A DNA stretch of 9,233 nt from JBCBGF01 sp038526915 (lineage in GTDB: Bacteria; Pseudomonadota; Alphaproteobacteria; Rhodobacterales; Rhodobacteraceae), in the NCBI GenBank assembly GCA_038526915.1, contig JBCBGF010000018.1:1-9233 (forward strand), read 5' to 3'. Positions 1 through 5,456 of the stretch are shown here, piece by piece (within the stretch, counting starts at the first letter, position 1; each line of letters opens with the position of its first letter). Position numbers and translations under genes: made by a program. Under the pieces are notes generated by a model. The model had not been told where the DNA came from. It was given only the letters and a program-made list of their open reading frames with translations, and ran no database searches.

Positions 1-16
1 CGATAAGCGTTTTCAT
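1..16 (-). CDS. 5' end of a minus-strand gene cut by the window edge
   Basis: Read on the minus strand, an ATG at 16-14 opens a frame beginning Met-Lys-Thr-Leu-Ile before the window ends. The upstream minus-strand sequence GAAAGGAACTACAAA gives a good Shine-Dalgarno site (AAGGA) about eight bases from the ATG, which is the main support. A lysine followed by hydrophobic residues could begin a signal peptide or membrane segment, but five residues cannot show this. The gene is divergent from the metallo-hydrolase gene at 354. No product can be named. Confidence 0.55.
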
Positions 17-353
17 TTTGTAGTTCCTTTCAAGTTTTGGTTCGGAGGGTCTGGGAGGTGACCCCGGGGTTTGATGTGTTTCGGAGGCTGTCTGCGCTTC
101 CGATGACGAACATCTGGGGCATTACGACCTCGCATTCAACGCACGGACGCGTGAGAATTGATGAAATATAGTGCGCTCATGCACAGACTTATCTGCGTCT
201 CTGTGCGCGGGCCCAGTTTTTGAAACATACCCCACGGGGGCGCGAGCGCGTGCAACGTAAGCGCCCGATTTCTCACGGAAAAGAGAGGTATTGCAACGTG
301 GATCCGTGACCCGGGCGGATGGGGATCTACCTTGTTTGGGCGGAGGTGCCCCC
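17..353. other. 337-base intergenic region between two divergent genes
   Basis: I find no convincing gene here. The region must hold promoters for the leftward gene starting at 16 and the rightward gene starting at 354. Visible structures are a direct repeat TTCGGAGG at 41-48 and 80-87, a perfect 10-base palindrome ACCCCGGGGT at 61-70, and an inverted repeat at 181-206. TATAGT at 167-172 resembles a -10 box but has no good -35 partner 16-18 bases upstream, so I do not call a promoter. An antisense open frame covers part of this region, but it runs into the metallo-hydrolase gene and looks like a shadow. Confidence 0.5.
181..206. repeat. Inverted repeat GCACAGA / TCTGTGC
   Basis: GCACAGA at 181-187 is the exact reverse complement of TCTGTGC at 200-206, with 12 bases between. 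It lies about 150 bases upstream of the metallo-hydrolase start, in the divergent control region. It could be an operator half-site pair or an RNA hairpin. A T-run (TTTTT, 217-221) follows only after a 10-base gap, so it is not a normal terminator. The match is short enough to occur by chance. Confidence 0.3.
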
Positions 354-1178
354 ATGTTGCGACTGATTCTTGCCCTATCCCTCTTCGCCTGGCCGCTCGC
401 CACCGCCGCGCAGGACCGCCGGCCTAGCCATTGCATCGCCATCGCCGATGCAGCCCCTGGGATCGAATACCTGCACAAGGCGAGCTTTGGGGCCCCCCTA
501 GACGACTTCACCGTGCGGATCTCCTACATCGATCACGCGATGTTCCTGATCGAGACGCAGGGTGGGCTGTCGGCGGTGACGGATTACGCGGGCTTTATCG
601 GCACGACGGATTTCGCGCCGACCGTGGCCACGATGAATAACGGGCATTCTACGCATTGGACGTCGCTGCCCGATCCCGACATCGACCATGTGTTGCAGGG
701 GTGGGCCACGGATGGTGAGCTGGCCGACCACCACCTCGATCTGGGCGAGATGCTGGTGCGCAACGTGCCGACAGATGCGCGCGGCGGGTTTGGCGGGCCG
801 ATGCGGATCGGCGGCAATTCGATCTTCGTGTTCGAGGTGGCGGGCCTGTGCATCGGGCATCTGGGCCACCTGCACCATGAACCCGACGAGATGCAGTATG
901 CCGCGCTGGGCCGGGTGGATGTGGTAATGGCGGCGGTGGATGGCGGCCTGACGCTGGACCTGCCGACGATGACGCGGGTGCTGAAACGGCTGAAGTCATC
1001 CATCGTGATCCCGATGCATTGGTTCAGCCTGTCCTCGCTGGAGCGGTTTATCGTCGGCATGCAGGATGAGTTCGCGATTGATCGCACGGGGCCCAACAGT
1101 ATCGAGGTGTCGCTGCGCACCTTGCCGGACCGGCCGACCGTGGTGGTCCTGACGCCCCGGTTCCTGACCGACGAGTAG
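354..1178 (+). CDS. Secreted metallo-beta-lactamase-fold hydrolase with atypical metal motif
   Basis: The 274-residue product appears to be a metallo-beta-lactamase superfamily protein of the UlaG-like kind, exported from the cytoplasm. The ATG at 354 is chosen over an upstream in-frame start because GGAGG (342-346) lies seven bases before it and the protein then opens with a clear signal peptide. That peptide has Met-Leu-Arg, a hydrophobic core at residues 4-16 and a likely cut near Ala18/Ala19. Recognisable family features are the strand 'TVRISYIDHAMFLIET' (53-68), NNGHSTHW (95-102), IGHLGHLHH (167-175), Asp196 in AAVDGG and His222 in PMHW. The usual HxHxDH motif is absent and GHSTHW stands in its place, so the metal site may be changed or incomplete. 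The substrate is unknown. Only 36 bases separate it from the following FAD-enzyme gene, so co-transcription is likely. Confidence 0.75.
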   Translation: MLRLILALSLFAWPLATAAQDRRPSHCIAIADAAPGIEYLHKASFGAPLDDFTVRISYIDHAMFLIETQGGLSAVTDYAGFIGTTDFAPTVATMNNGHSTHWTSLPDPDIDHVLQGWATDGELADHHLDLGEMLVRNVPTDARGGFGGPMRIGGNSIFVFEVAGLCIGHLGHLHHEPDEMQYAALGRVDVVMAAVDGGLTLDLPTMTRVLKRLKSSIVIPMHWFSLSSLERFIVGMQDEFAIDRTGPNSIEVSLRTLPDRPTVVVLTPRFLTDE

Positions 1179-1214
1179 GTTGCCGCGCAGACGGAGCAGT
1201 GCGACAAGCGGGCC

Positions 1215-2627
1215 ATGCTGAACCCTGTCTCCGAGACGTTGATTGCTGATCTGAGGGCCGCGTTGCCGCCTGGTGCCTTGCGCGAGGTTGCGCCGCATTA
1301 TCTGGAGGATCCGCGTCGCCGGTATCACGGTCAGGCCGGTGTCGTCGTCGCGCCGGGATCGGTGGAGGAGGTGGCGCAGGTCGTGCGGATGGCCCATGCG
1401 GCGCAGGTGGGGATCGTGCCGTATGGCGGTGGGACGGGTTTGGTCCTGGGCCAGGTGCAGCCCGAGGGGCCCGCGCCGATCCTGTTGTCGCTGGAGCGGA
1501 TGACGGCGATCCGCGCGGTTCATGCGCAAGAGAATGCGCTGATTGCCGAGGCCGGCGCGACGCTCGCGGATGTTCAGACCGCGGCTGGGGAGGCGGATCG
1601 GCTATTCCCGCTTTCCTACGCGTCCGAAGGGACGGCGCGGATTGGCGGGGCGTTGGCCGTCAATTCCGGGGGCCTTGCGGTTTTGCGCTATGGCACCGCG
1701 CGGGACCTGTGCCTGGGGCTTGAGGCGGTCTTGCCGGATGGGCGGATCTGGCACGGGCTGCGGCGATTGCGGAAGGACAATACCGGGTACGACCTGCGCA
1801 ATCTTCTGATCGGGTCGGAGGGGACGCTGGGGATCATCACCGCAGCCTCGCTGCGGCTCTACCCGCGTCCGGCGGCGCGAGCGACGGCGCTGATCACGGT
1901 GCCCGGGCCTGAGGCGGCACTAGCGCTGTTGGCCCGCGCGAATGCAGCGTTCGGCGGGGCGGTGTCGGCCTTTGAGCTGATCTCGGGCGCGGGGCTTGGG
2001 TTTCTCACCGAGACGGGCCTTGGCCCGCGCCAGCCGTTTGACACGCCGCCTGCGTGGTGCGCGCTGGTGGAGGCGGGGCTGTCCACTGGCGATGGCGATG
2101 CGATTATGGCCGATCTCTTCGCCGCCGCGCTGGAGGCAGGCGAAGCGAGCGATGGTGTGATCGCGGCGAGTGAGGGGCAGCGGGCCGATCTGTGGGCCCT
2201 GCGCGAGACGATCCCCGCCGCCAATGCCCAGATCGGGGCGATTGCCAGCCATGACATCGCGCTGCCCCTGGGTGCTGTGGCGGGGTTCGTGGAAGACGGC
2301 GCGCGGGCGATTGCGGCGATTGATCCCACGATCCGGATCAATGCCTTTGGCCATCTGGGCGATGGCAACCTGCATTATAACGTGTTCCCGGCGCCTGGTC
2401 GGTCACGGGAGGACTACGCCCCCGTCGCCGCCGATGTGACCCGCGCGGTGCATGATCTGGTGGCCGAGGCCGGTGGATCGTTCAGTGCCGAACACGGGGT
2501 CGGGCGGCTGAAAGTGGCGGAGTTGGAGCGTTATGGCGATGCGGTGAAGCTCGATGCGATGCGCGCGATCAAGGCCGCGCTTGATCCCCGGGGCATCATG
2601 AACCCCGGCGCGGTGCTGCGCGCCTAA
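1215..2627 (+). CDS. FAD-linked D-2-hydroxyacid dehydrogenase (D2HGDH/GlcD type)
   Basis: This 470-residue flavoprotein belongs to the FAD_binding_4 / FAD-oxidase C-terminal family, which oxidises D-2-hydroxyacids such as D-2-hydroxyglutarate, D-lactate or glycolate to 2-oxoacids. The FAD-binding half covers roughly residues 40-220. It shows PYGGGTGLVLG (69-79), NSGGLAVLRYG (150-160), the DNTGYDLRNLLIGSEGTLGI block (188-207) and a typical PRP turn. The C-terminal half has HDIALPL (346-352), the metal-site block GHLGDGNLHYN (379-389) and AEHGVGR (425-431). His380, His387 and Glu426 correspond to the divalent-metal ligands of this family. The ending DPRGIMNPGAVL (457-468) is diagnostic, and length is normal for a single-subunit D2HGDH-like enzyme. 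The exact substrate cannot be read from sequence, but the lack of separate GlcE/GlcF genes favours D2HGDH-like over the glycolate oxidase complex. Its stop overlaps the apt stop. Confidence 0.9.
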   Translation: MLNPVSETLIADLRAALPPGALREVAPHYLEDPRRRYHGQAGVVVAPGSVEEVAQVVRMAHAAQVGIVPYGGGTGLVLGQVQPEGPAPILLSLERMTAIRAVHAQENALIAEAGATLADVQTAAGEADRLFPLSYASEGTARIGGALAVNSGGLAVLRYGTARDLCLGLEAVLPDGRIWHGLRRLRKDNTGYDLRNLLIGSEGTLGIITAASLRLYPRPAARATALITVPGPEAALALLARANAAFGGAVSAFELISGAGLGFLTETGLGPRQPFDTPPAWCALVEAGLSTGDGDAIMADLFAAALEAGEASDGVIAASEGQRADLWALRETIPAANAQIGAIASHDIALPLGAVAGFVEDGARAIAAIDPTIRINAFGHLGDGNLHYNVFPAPGRSREDYAPVAADVTRAVHDLVAEAGGSFSAEHGVGRLKVAELERYGDAVKLDAMRAIKAALDPRGIMNPGAVLRA

Positions 2628-3166
2628 GCTCCCTCGAACTCACACAGCGCATGCACCTCCATCCCCAGCGCTTCGAGCTTGGCCCGTCCGCCCAGTTCCG
2701 GCAGGTCGATCACGACGGCGCAGCCGATGATCTCGGCCCCCAGCCGTTCGATCAGCTTGATCCCGGCCTCTGCCGTGCCGCCGGTGGCCAGTAGATCATC
2801 CACCACCAGCACCTTTTCGCCGGGCTTCAGCGCGTCGTCATGCACCTCCATGATCGCCTCGCCGTATTCCAGCGTGTATTCCTCGCTGATGGTGGCACCG
2901 GGCAGCTTGCCCTTTTTGCGGATCGGCACAAAGCCCACCGACAGCTGATGCGCGATGGCGCCGCCGATGATGAAGCCGCGCGCCTCAAGCCCGACCACCT
3001 TGTCGATGCGTTCGCCAGCATAGGGGTGCAACAGCTGGTCGATGCACATCCGAAAGCCGCGCGGATCGGCGAAGAGGGTGGTGACGTCGCGGAACATGAT
3101 CCCCTCGTGGGGGAAGTCGACGATGGTGCGGATATAGTCTTTGACGGTCTTGGTGGTGTCCTGCAT
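2624..3166 (-). CDS. apt: Adenine phosphoribosyltransferase
   Basis: This cytoplasmic enzyme joins adenine and PRPP to give AMP and pyrophosphate, which is the adenine salvage step. The 180-residue product is full length for the family (about 180). It shows the N-terminal FPHEGIMFRDVT block (18-29), EARGFIIGG (61-69), KKGKLPG (84-90) and the PRPP-binding motif VLVVDDLLATGGT (119-131). The ATG at 3166 follows a strong GGGAGGGG ribosome site on the minus strand. The neighbouring mtnP gene makes a product (adenine) that this enzyme uses, and both lie on the minus strand. They are separated by an exporter gene and a small divergent cassette, and a terminator at 3321-3346 stops transcription arriving from the right. 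apt therefore needs its own promoter within 3167-3320, where I see no clear consensus. It converges tail to tail with the FAD-enzyme gene, overlapping it by four bases. Confidence 0.97.
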   Translation of the reverse strand: MQDTTKTVKDYIRTIVDFPHEGIMFRDVTTLFADPRGFRMCIDQLLHPYAGERIDKVVGLEARGFIIGGAIAHQLSVGFVPIRKKGKLPGATISEEYTLEYGEAIMEVHDDALKPGEKVLVVDDLLATGGTAEAGIKLIERLGAEIIGCAVVIDLPELGGRAKLEALGMEVHALCEFEGA

Positions 3167-3320
3167 GTCCCCTCCCGGCGTGGCGCGTGACGGCAGTTCA
3201 CGGGGTCATCGCGGTCTTGGCAAGGGCGAAGTGCCTGCCAGGGGCCGGAAACGGGGCGCTACTCTGGAATTGATTGATTTTGCCGCAGAGAGTTTGGGGG
3301 TTATCGAGGCTTCGCCTATG
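3167..3320 (-). other. apt upstream region
   Basis: This is the non-coding stretch between the apt start and the terminator of the microprotein gene. Apart from the ribosome site directly next to apt, I see no clear -35/-10 pair, riboswitch-like fold or open frame with a ribosome site. Confidence 0.4.
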
Positions 3321-3346
3321 AAAAAAGGCCCCTCAGGGGGGCCTTT
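3321..3346 (-). terminator. Rho-independent terminator of the microprotein gene
   Basis: On the minus strand, AAAGGCCCC (3346-3338) pairs perfectly with GGGGCCTTT (3332-3324) around a five-base loop, and the transcript runs into six T residues (3326-3321). The stem has nine base pairs, six of them G-C. It lies 25 bases after the stop of the 36-codon minus-strand gene and before the apt control region. The plus-strand reading has only TTTCT after the stem, so it should work mainly leftward. A terminator this close supports the small gene being real. Confidence 0.85.
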
Positions 3347-3371
3347 CTCGCAAATCTCAGGGTGGGCTGTG

Positions 3372-3482
3372 TCAGCCCTTGCGCAGCAGCCGATAGATCC
3401 GGCCTGGCACCCAGTTCAGGCGGGGGTGCTTGGCATCCAGGCGATCCTGTACGAACACTGCTCTTGCGGCATAAAGCGTCAT
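3372..3482 (-). CDS. 36-residue basic microprotein, function unknown
   Basis: This minus-strand frame of 36 codons starts at ATG 3482-3480 and ends in TGA at 3374-3372. The protein starts MTLYAARAVFVQDRL and ends WVPGRIYRLLRKG. It has eight Lys/Arg and two Asp, giving a net charge near +6, with one Trp, two Tyr and no Cys. A short amphipathic N-terminal helix (about 3-17), then HPRLNWVPG and a basic-hydrophobic tail, can be imagined from the pattern. Support for a real gene comes from an AAGGAAG ribosome site about eight bases before the ATG, a strong terminator 25 bases after the stop, and a divergent partner with a shared palindromic control region. I do not recognise the family. It may be a target regulated by the RHH protein, a small DNA- or membrane-binding effector, or half of a toxin-antitoxin-like pair. 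All three roles are inference. Confidence 0.65.
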   Translation of the reverse strand: MTLYAARAVFVQDRLDAKHPRLNWVPGRIYRLLRKG

Positions 3483-3505
3483 TTTGTTCTTCCTTTTCAA
3501 CTGCA

Positions 3506-3561
3506 TTGACTACATGGGTCTATGCTTTGTATGTCATATGTATATACATTGCATATGCGAA
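3506..3561. promoter_or_regulatory. Overlapping divergent promoters of the microprotein/RHH cassette
   Basis: On the plus strand TTGACT (3506-3511) and TATGTC (3530-3535) are spaced by 18 bases. They would start a transcript near 3542, about 40 bases before the RHH start. On the minus strand TTCGCA (3561-3556) and TATGAC (3538-3533) are spaced by 17 bases and would start near 3526, about 44 bases before the microprotein ATG. Each box matches the sigma-70 consensus only partly. The stretch is clearly richer in A/T than its surroundings, as expected for facing promoters. Both would overlap the palindrome at 3538-3549. Confidence 0.4.
3535..3558. promoter_or_regulatory. Candidate operator: 12-base palindrome flanked by CATATG sites
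   Basis: ATGTATATACAT (3538-3549) is a perfect palindrome. It is overlapped on the left by CATATG (3535-3540) and followed by a second CATATG (3552-3557) inside the 8-base palindrome GCATATGC (3551-3558). The cluster sits between the ribbon-helix-helix gene and the divergent microprotein gene, over both predicted promoters. RHH repressors typically bind short palindromes or tandem half-sites and often control their own gene, so autoregulation of both genes is a reasonable inference. Binding itself is not shown by the sequence. Confidence 0.5.
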
Positions 3562-3581
3562 TGTCAAGATGCGGAGACCGC

Positions 3582-3749
3582 GTGGCCAAGAAAGACGACA
3601 AAAAAGGCAATAAAAAGGACAGTCAGCTTGTCCTGCGCCTCGACAAAGAAGAGCGGGACGCCTTCGTTGAACTTTGCAAAGACCTCGACACCAGCGCCGC
3701 ACGGGAAATCCGCGGCTTCATTCGCCGGTTTATGAAGGACAACAGTTAA
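3582..3749 (+). CDS. Small ribbon-helix-helix DNA-binding protein
   Basis: This 55-residue protein has the pattern of an Arc/MetJ-type ribbon-helix-helix (RHH) regulator. A Lys-rich tail (residues 2-12) is followed by the beta-strand SQLVLRLD (14-21), helix A KEERDAFVELCKDL (22-35) and helix B TSAAREIRGFIRRFMKD (37-53). Such proteins act as dimers that insert the paired strands in the major groove. The GTG at 3582 is chosen because GGAG (3573-3576) lies five bases before it. In-frame ATGs at 3555 and 3561 lack a ribosome site and would fall within or next to the operator candidate. The gene is divergent from a 36-codon gene and ends eight bases before the 3' end of the opposing exporter gene. 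It could be a free repressor, an antitoxin without a recognised toxin, or a phage or plasmid remnant. The family call is firmer than the role. Confidence 0.75.
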   Translation: MAKKDDKKGNKKDSQLVLRLDKEERDAFVELCKDLDTSAAREIRGFIRRFMKDNS

Positions 3750-3756
3750 GGGGCTG

Positions 3757-4380
3757 CTAACCGCGGCGCAGCGCCGCCGTCGCAACCCCCATCCCGATCA
3801 GCGCTGTCCCACCCGCACGATTCAGCCAGACCAGAACGCTGGGCCGCCGCAGACGCGCGCGCATCTGATCGGCGAGAAATACGTAGGCAAAGACGTTGAC
3901 AGTCGCGAGGCCGACGAAGGTGCCGATGAGGATCGCGAATTGCGGAAGAAGCGGGGCCTCGGGGCGCAGGAACTGCGGGACGAACGCGATGAAGAACGCA
4001 ATCGATTTGGGATTTAGCGCAGTGACCATCGTCGCGTGGACAAAGATCTGCCGCGGCGCCATCTGGGTGGGCGATCCGATCCCGTCGACGGGGGCAGGCG
4101 GGCTGCGCAGCAACCGCAGACCAAGGTAGACGAGGTAGACCGCACCAATCCATTTCAGAATTGTGAAGAGCGTTGCTGAGGCCAGGACCAGCGCCCCAAG
4201 GCCCATGAGAGACGCGGTCATCGCCAGAAAATCCCCCAGCGCCACGCCAGCGGCCATCGACACAGCCACCCGTCGCCCCTGGCTGATCGCGTAGCTCAGC
4301 GTCATCAGAACGGTGGGCCCCGGGATCAACAACAGCGCGGTGGACGCCGCCACAAAGGCCAGCCAGAGGTCAAATTCCAT
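3757..4380 (-). CDS. LysE/RhtB-family amino-acid exporter
   Basis: This 207-residue inner-membrane protein is of the LysE/RhtB family, which exports amino acids and related metabolites by proton exchange. Evidence is the N-terminal signature LLLIPGPTVLMTLSYAISQG (residues 16-35), the Gly-rich second helix AAGVALGD (43-50) and the WIGAVYLVYLGLRLL stretch (77-91). A polar loop follows, then the conserved ALNPKSIAFFIAFVPQF block (121-137) and two further hydrophobic segments. About six membrane helices are expected, and length is typical. The ATG at 4380 is chosen because it gives the normal N-terminus and lies one base after the mtnP stop (TGA-G-ATG), which implies translational coupling. An upstream in-frame start would overlap mtnP by about 36 bases. 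The substrate is unknown. Pairing with mtnP suggests a compound of the methionine or polyamine cycle, but this is a guess. Confidence 0.88.
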   Translation of the reverse strand: MEFDLWLAFVAASTALLLIPGPTVLMTLSYAISQGRRVAVSMAAGVALGDFLAMTASLMGLGALVLASATLFTILKWIGAVYLVYLGLRLLRSPPAPVDGIGSPTQMAPRQIFVHATMVTALNPKSIAFFIAFVPQFLRPEAPLLPQFAILIGTFVGLATVNVFAYVFLADQMRARLRRPSVLVWLNRAGGTALIGMGVATAALRRG

Positions 4381-4381
4381 C

Positions 4382-5260
4382 TCAGCCCCCCAAGACCCGG
4401 CCCGCCACCGCATCAAGCTTGGCCACCAGCGCTGGGTCGCGCTTGTCCGGTGCGGTCAGGATCGCAAACTCCAGTGCGCGGTCGCAGCCATGGGGGCAGG
4501 GCGCCCGGTCGGCCCCCAACAGCGCGGGCAGGCGTGCCACCATCCCCTTGGCCTTTTCCGCGTTGCCGAGAAGCGTCTTGATGATGTCGGTCACGTCGAC
4601 CTCCCCATGGTCGGGGTGCCAACTGTCGTAATCGGTGATCATCGCGACCGAGGCATAGCAAAGCTCGGCCTCCCGCGCCAATTTCGCCTCGGGCATGTTT
4701 GTCATCCCGATCACATCACAGCCCCACACCTCGCGGTAGAGCTTCGATTCCGCCAGCGACGAAAACTGCGGCCCTTCCATCGCAAGATAGGTGCCCCCAT
4801 CATGCACGGTGATCCCTTGCGCCGTCGCCGCCTCCAGACAGGCCGCCCCCAGGCGCGGGCAGGTGGGGTGCGCCACGCTCACATGGGCCACGCAGCCGGT
4901 GCCGAAAAACGATTTCTCCCGCGCAAACGTCCGGTCGATGAACTGATCGACGATCACGAAATCCCCCGGCGCCATCTCTTCCCGAAACGACCCGCAGGCG
5001 GAGACGGAGATTACATCCGTGACCCCCAGCCGTTTCAGCGCGTCGATATTCGCGCGGTAGGGCACGGTGGTGGGCGAATGCACATGCCCGCGCCCGTGAC
5101 GGGGCAGGAAGGCCATTTTCACCCCGTCCAGCACCCCGGTCAGGATCGCGTCCGAGGGATCACCCCAGGGGCCCGACACCTCTTGCCACGCCGCATCCTG
5201 CAGCCCCTCGATCTCATAAAGCCCCGAGCCACCGATCACCCCGATCATCGTATCCGTCAT
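4382..5260 (-). CDS. mtnP: S-methyl-5'-thioadenosine phosphorylase
   Basis: This cytoplasmic enzyme splits methylthioadenosine with phosphate into adenine and 5-methylthioribose-1-phosphate, clearing the by-product of polyamine and homoserine-lactone synthesis. The 292-residue product shows IGGSGL (9-14), the phosphate and sugar block PRHGRGHVHSPTTVPYRANI (53-72), VSACGSFREEMAPGDFVIVD (86-105), AMEGPQFSS (160-168), GMTNMPEAKLAREAELCYA (185-203) and ITDYDSW (208-214). Asp210 and Asp212 are the pair that select 6-amino purines (MTAP) over the Asn of purine nucleoside phosphorylases. The ATG at 5260 is preferred to an in-frame TTG at 5272, because GGGGGA (5270-5265) can then act as its ribosome site and the frame opens in the normal MTDTMIGVIGG way. 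It leads a two-gene unit with the exporter gene, and its product adenine feeds the nearby apt enzyme. Confidence 0.95.
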   Translation of the reverse strand: MTDTMIGVIGGSGLYEIEGLQDAAWQEVSGPWGDPSDAILTGVLDGVKMAFLPRHGRGHVHSPTTVPYRANIDALKRLGVTDVISVSACGSFREEMAPGDFVIVDQFIDRTFAREKSFFGTGCVAHVSVAHPTCPRLGAACLEAATAQGITVHDGGTYLAMEGPQFSSLAESKLYREVWGCDVIGMTNMPEAKLAREAELCYASVAMITDYDSWHPDHGEVDVTDIIKTLLGNAEKAKGMVARLPALLGADRAPCPHGCDRALEFAILTAPDKRDPALVAKLDAVAGRVLGG

Positions 5261-5456
5261 GCTGTCCCCCAATGCGTGGTCGCTGCCACTTTGGCGCGCG
5301 TGGTGCCGGAAGGAAATCCCACGCGCTGCTCAATTTTCCATCAGCGGGCGAACAGCCATGCGCCCCGCACAGGGCAGGTATACCCAAGAATACCGTGCAA
5401 ATTGCTGTGGCTGTGCTAAGCGGCTGGCAATCCATAAATTTCGCTGAGGCTCTTGA

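Noticed and set aside
122..511. Minus-strand frame of 129 codons over the left intergenic region
   Set aside because: It overlaps the start of the metallo-hydrolase gene, and its composition shows no domain. I saw no ribosome site good enough to support it.
1859..2375. Two minus-strand frames inside the FAD-enzyme gene
   Set aside because: The plus-strand gene is fully supported by family motifs across this stretch, so these are shadows.
3141..3509. Plus-strand frame of 122 codons spanning the apt upstream region and the microprotein gene
   Set aside because: It reads straight through the terminator hairpin, lacks a ribosome site and has no domain. The minus-strand 36-codon gene fits the signals better.
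3763..3777. Hairpin GCGGCG-CAG-CGCCGC after the RHH gene
   Set aside because: It lies inside the 3' end of the exporter coding region and has no T-run in either direction, so I do not call it a terminator.
4313..5419. Long plus-strand open frame of 368 codons
   Set aside because: It lies antisense to mtnP and part of the exporter gene, which have clear family motifs. Its product is low-complexity and rich in His/Arg/Pro/Gly, typical of a G+C-rich shadow frame.
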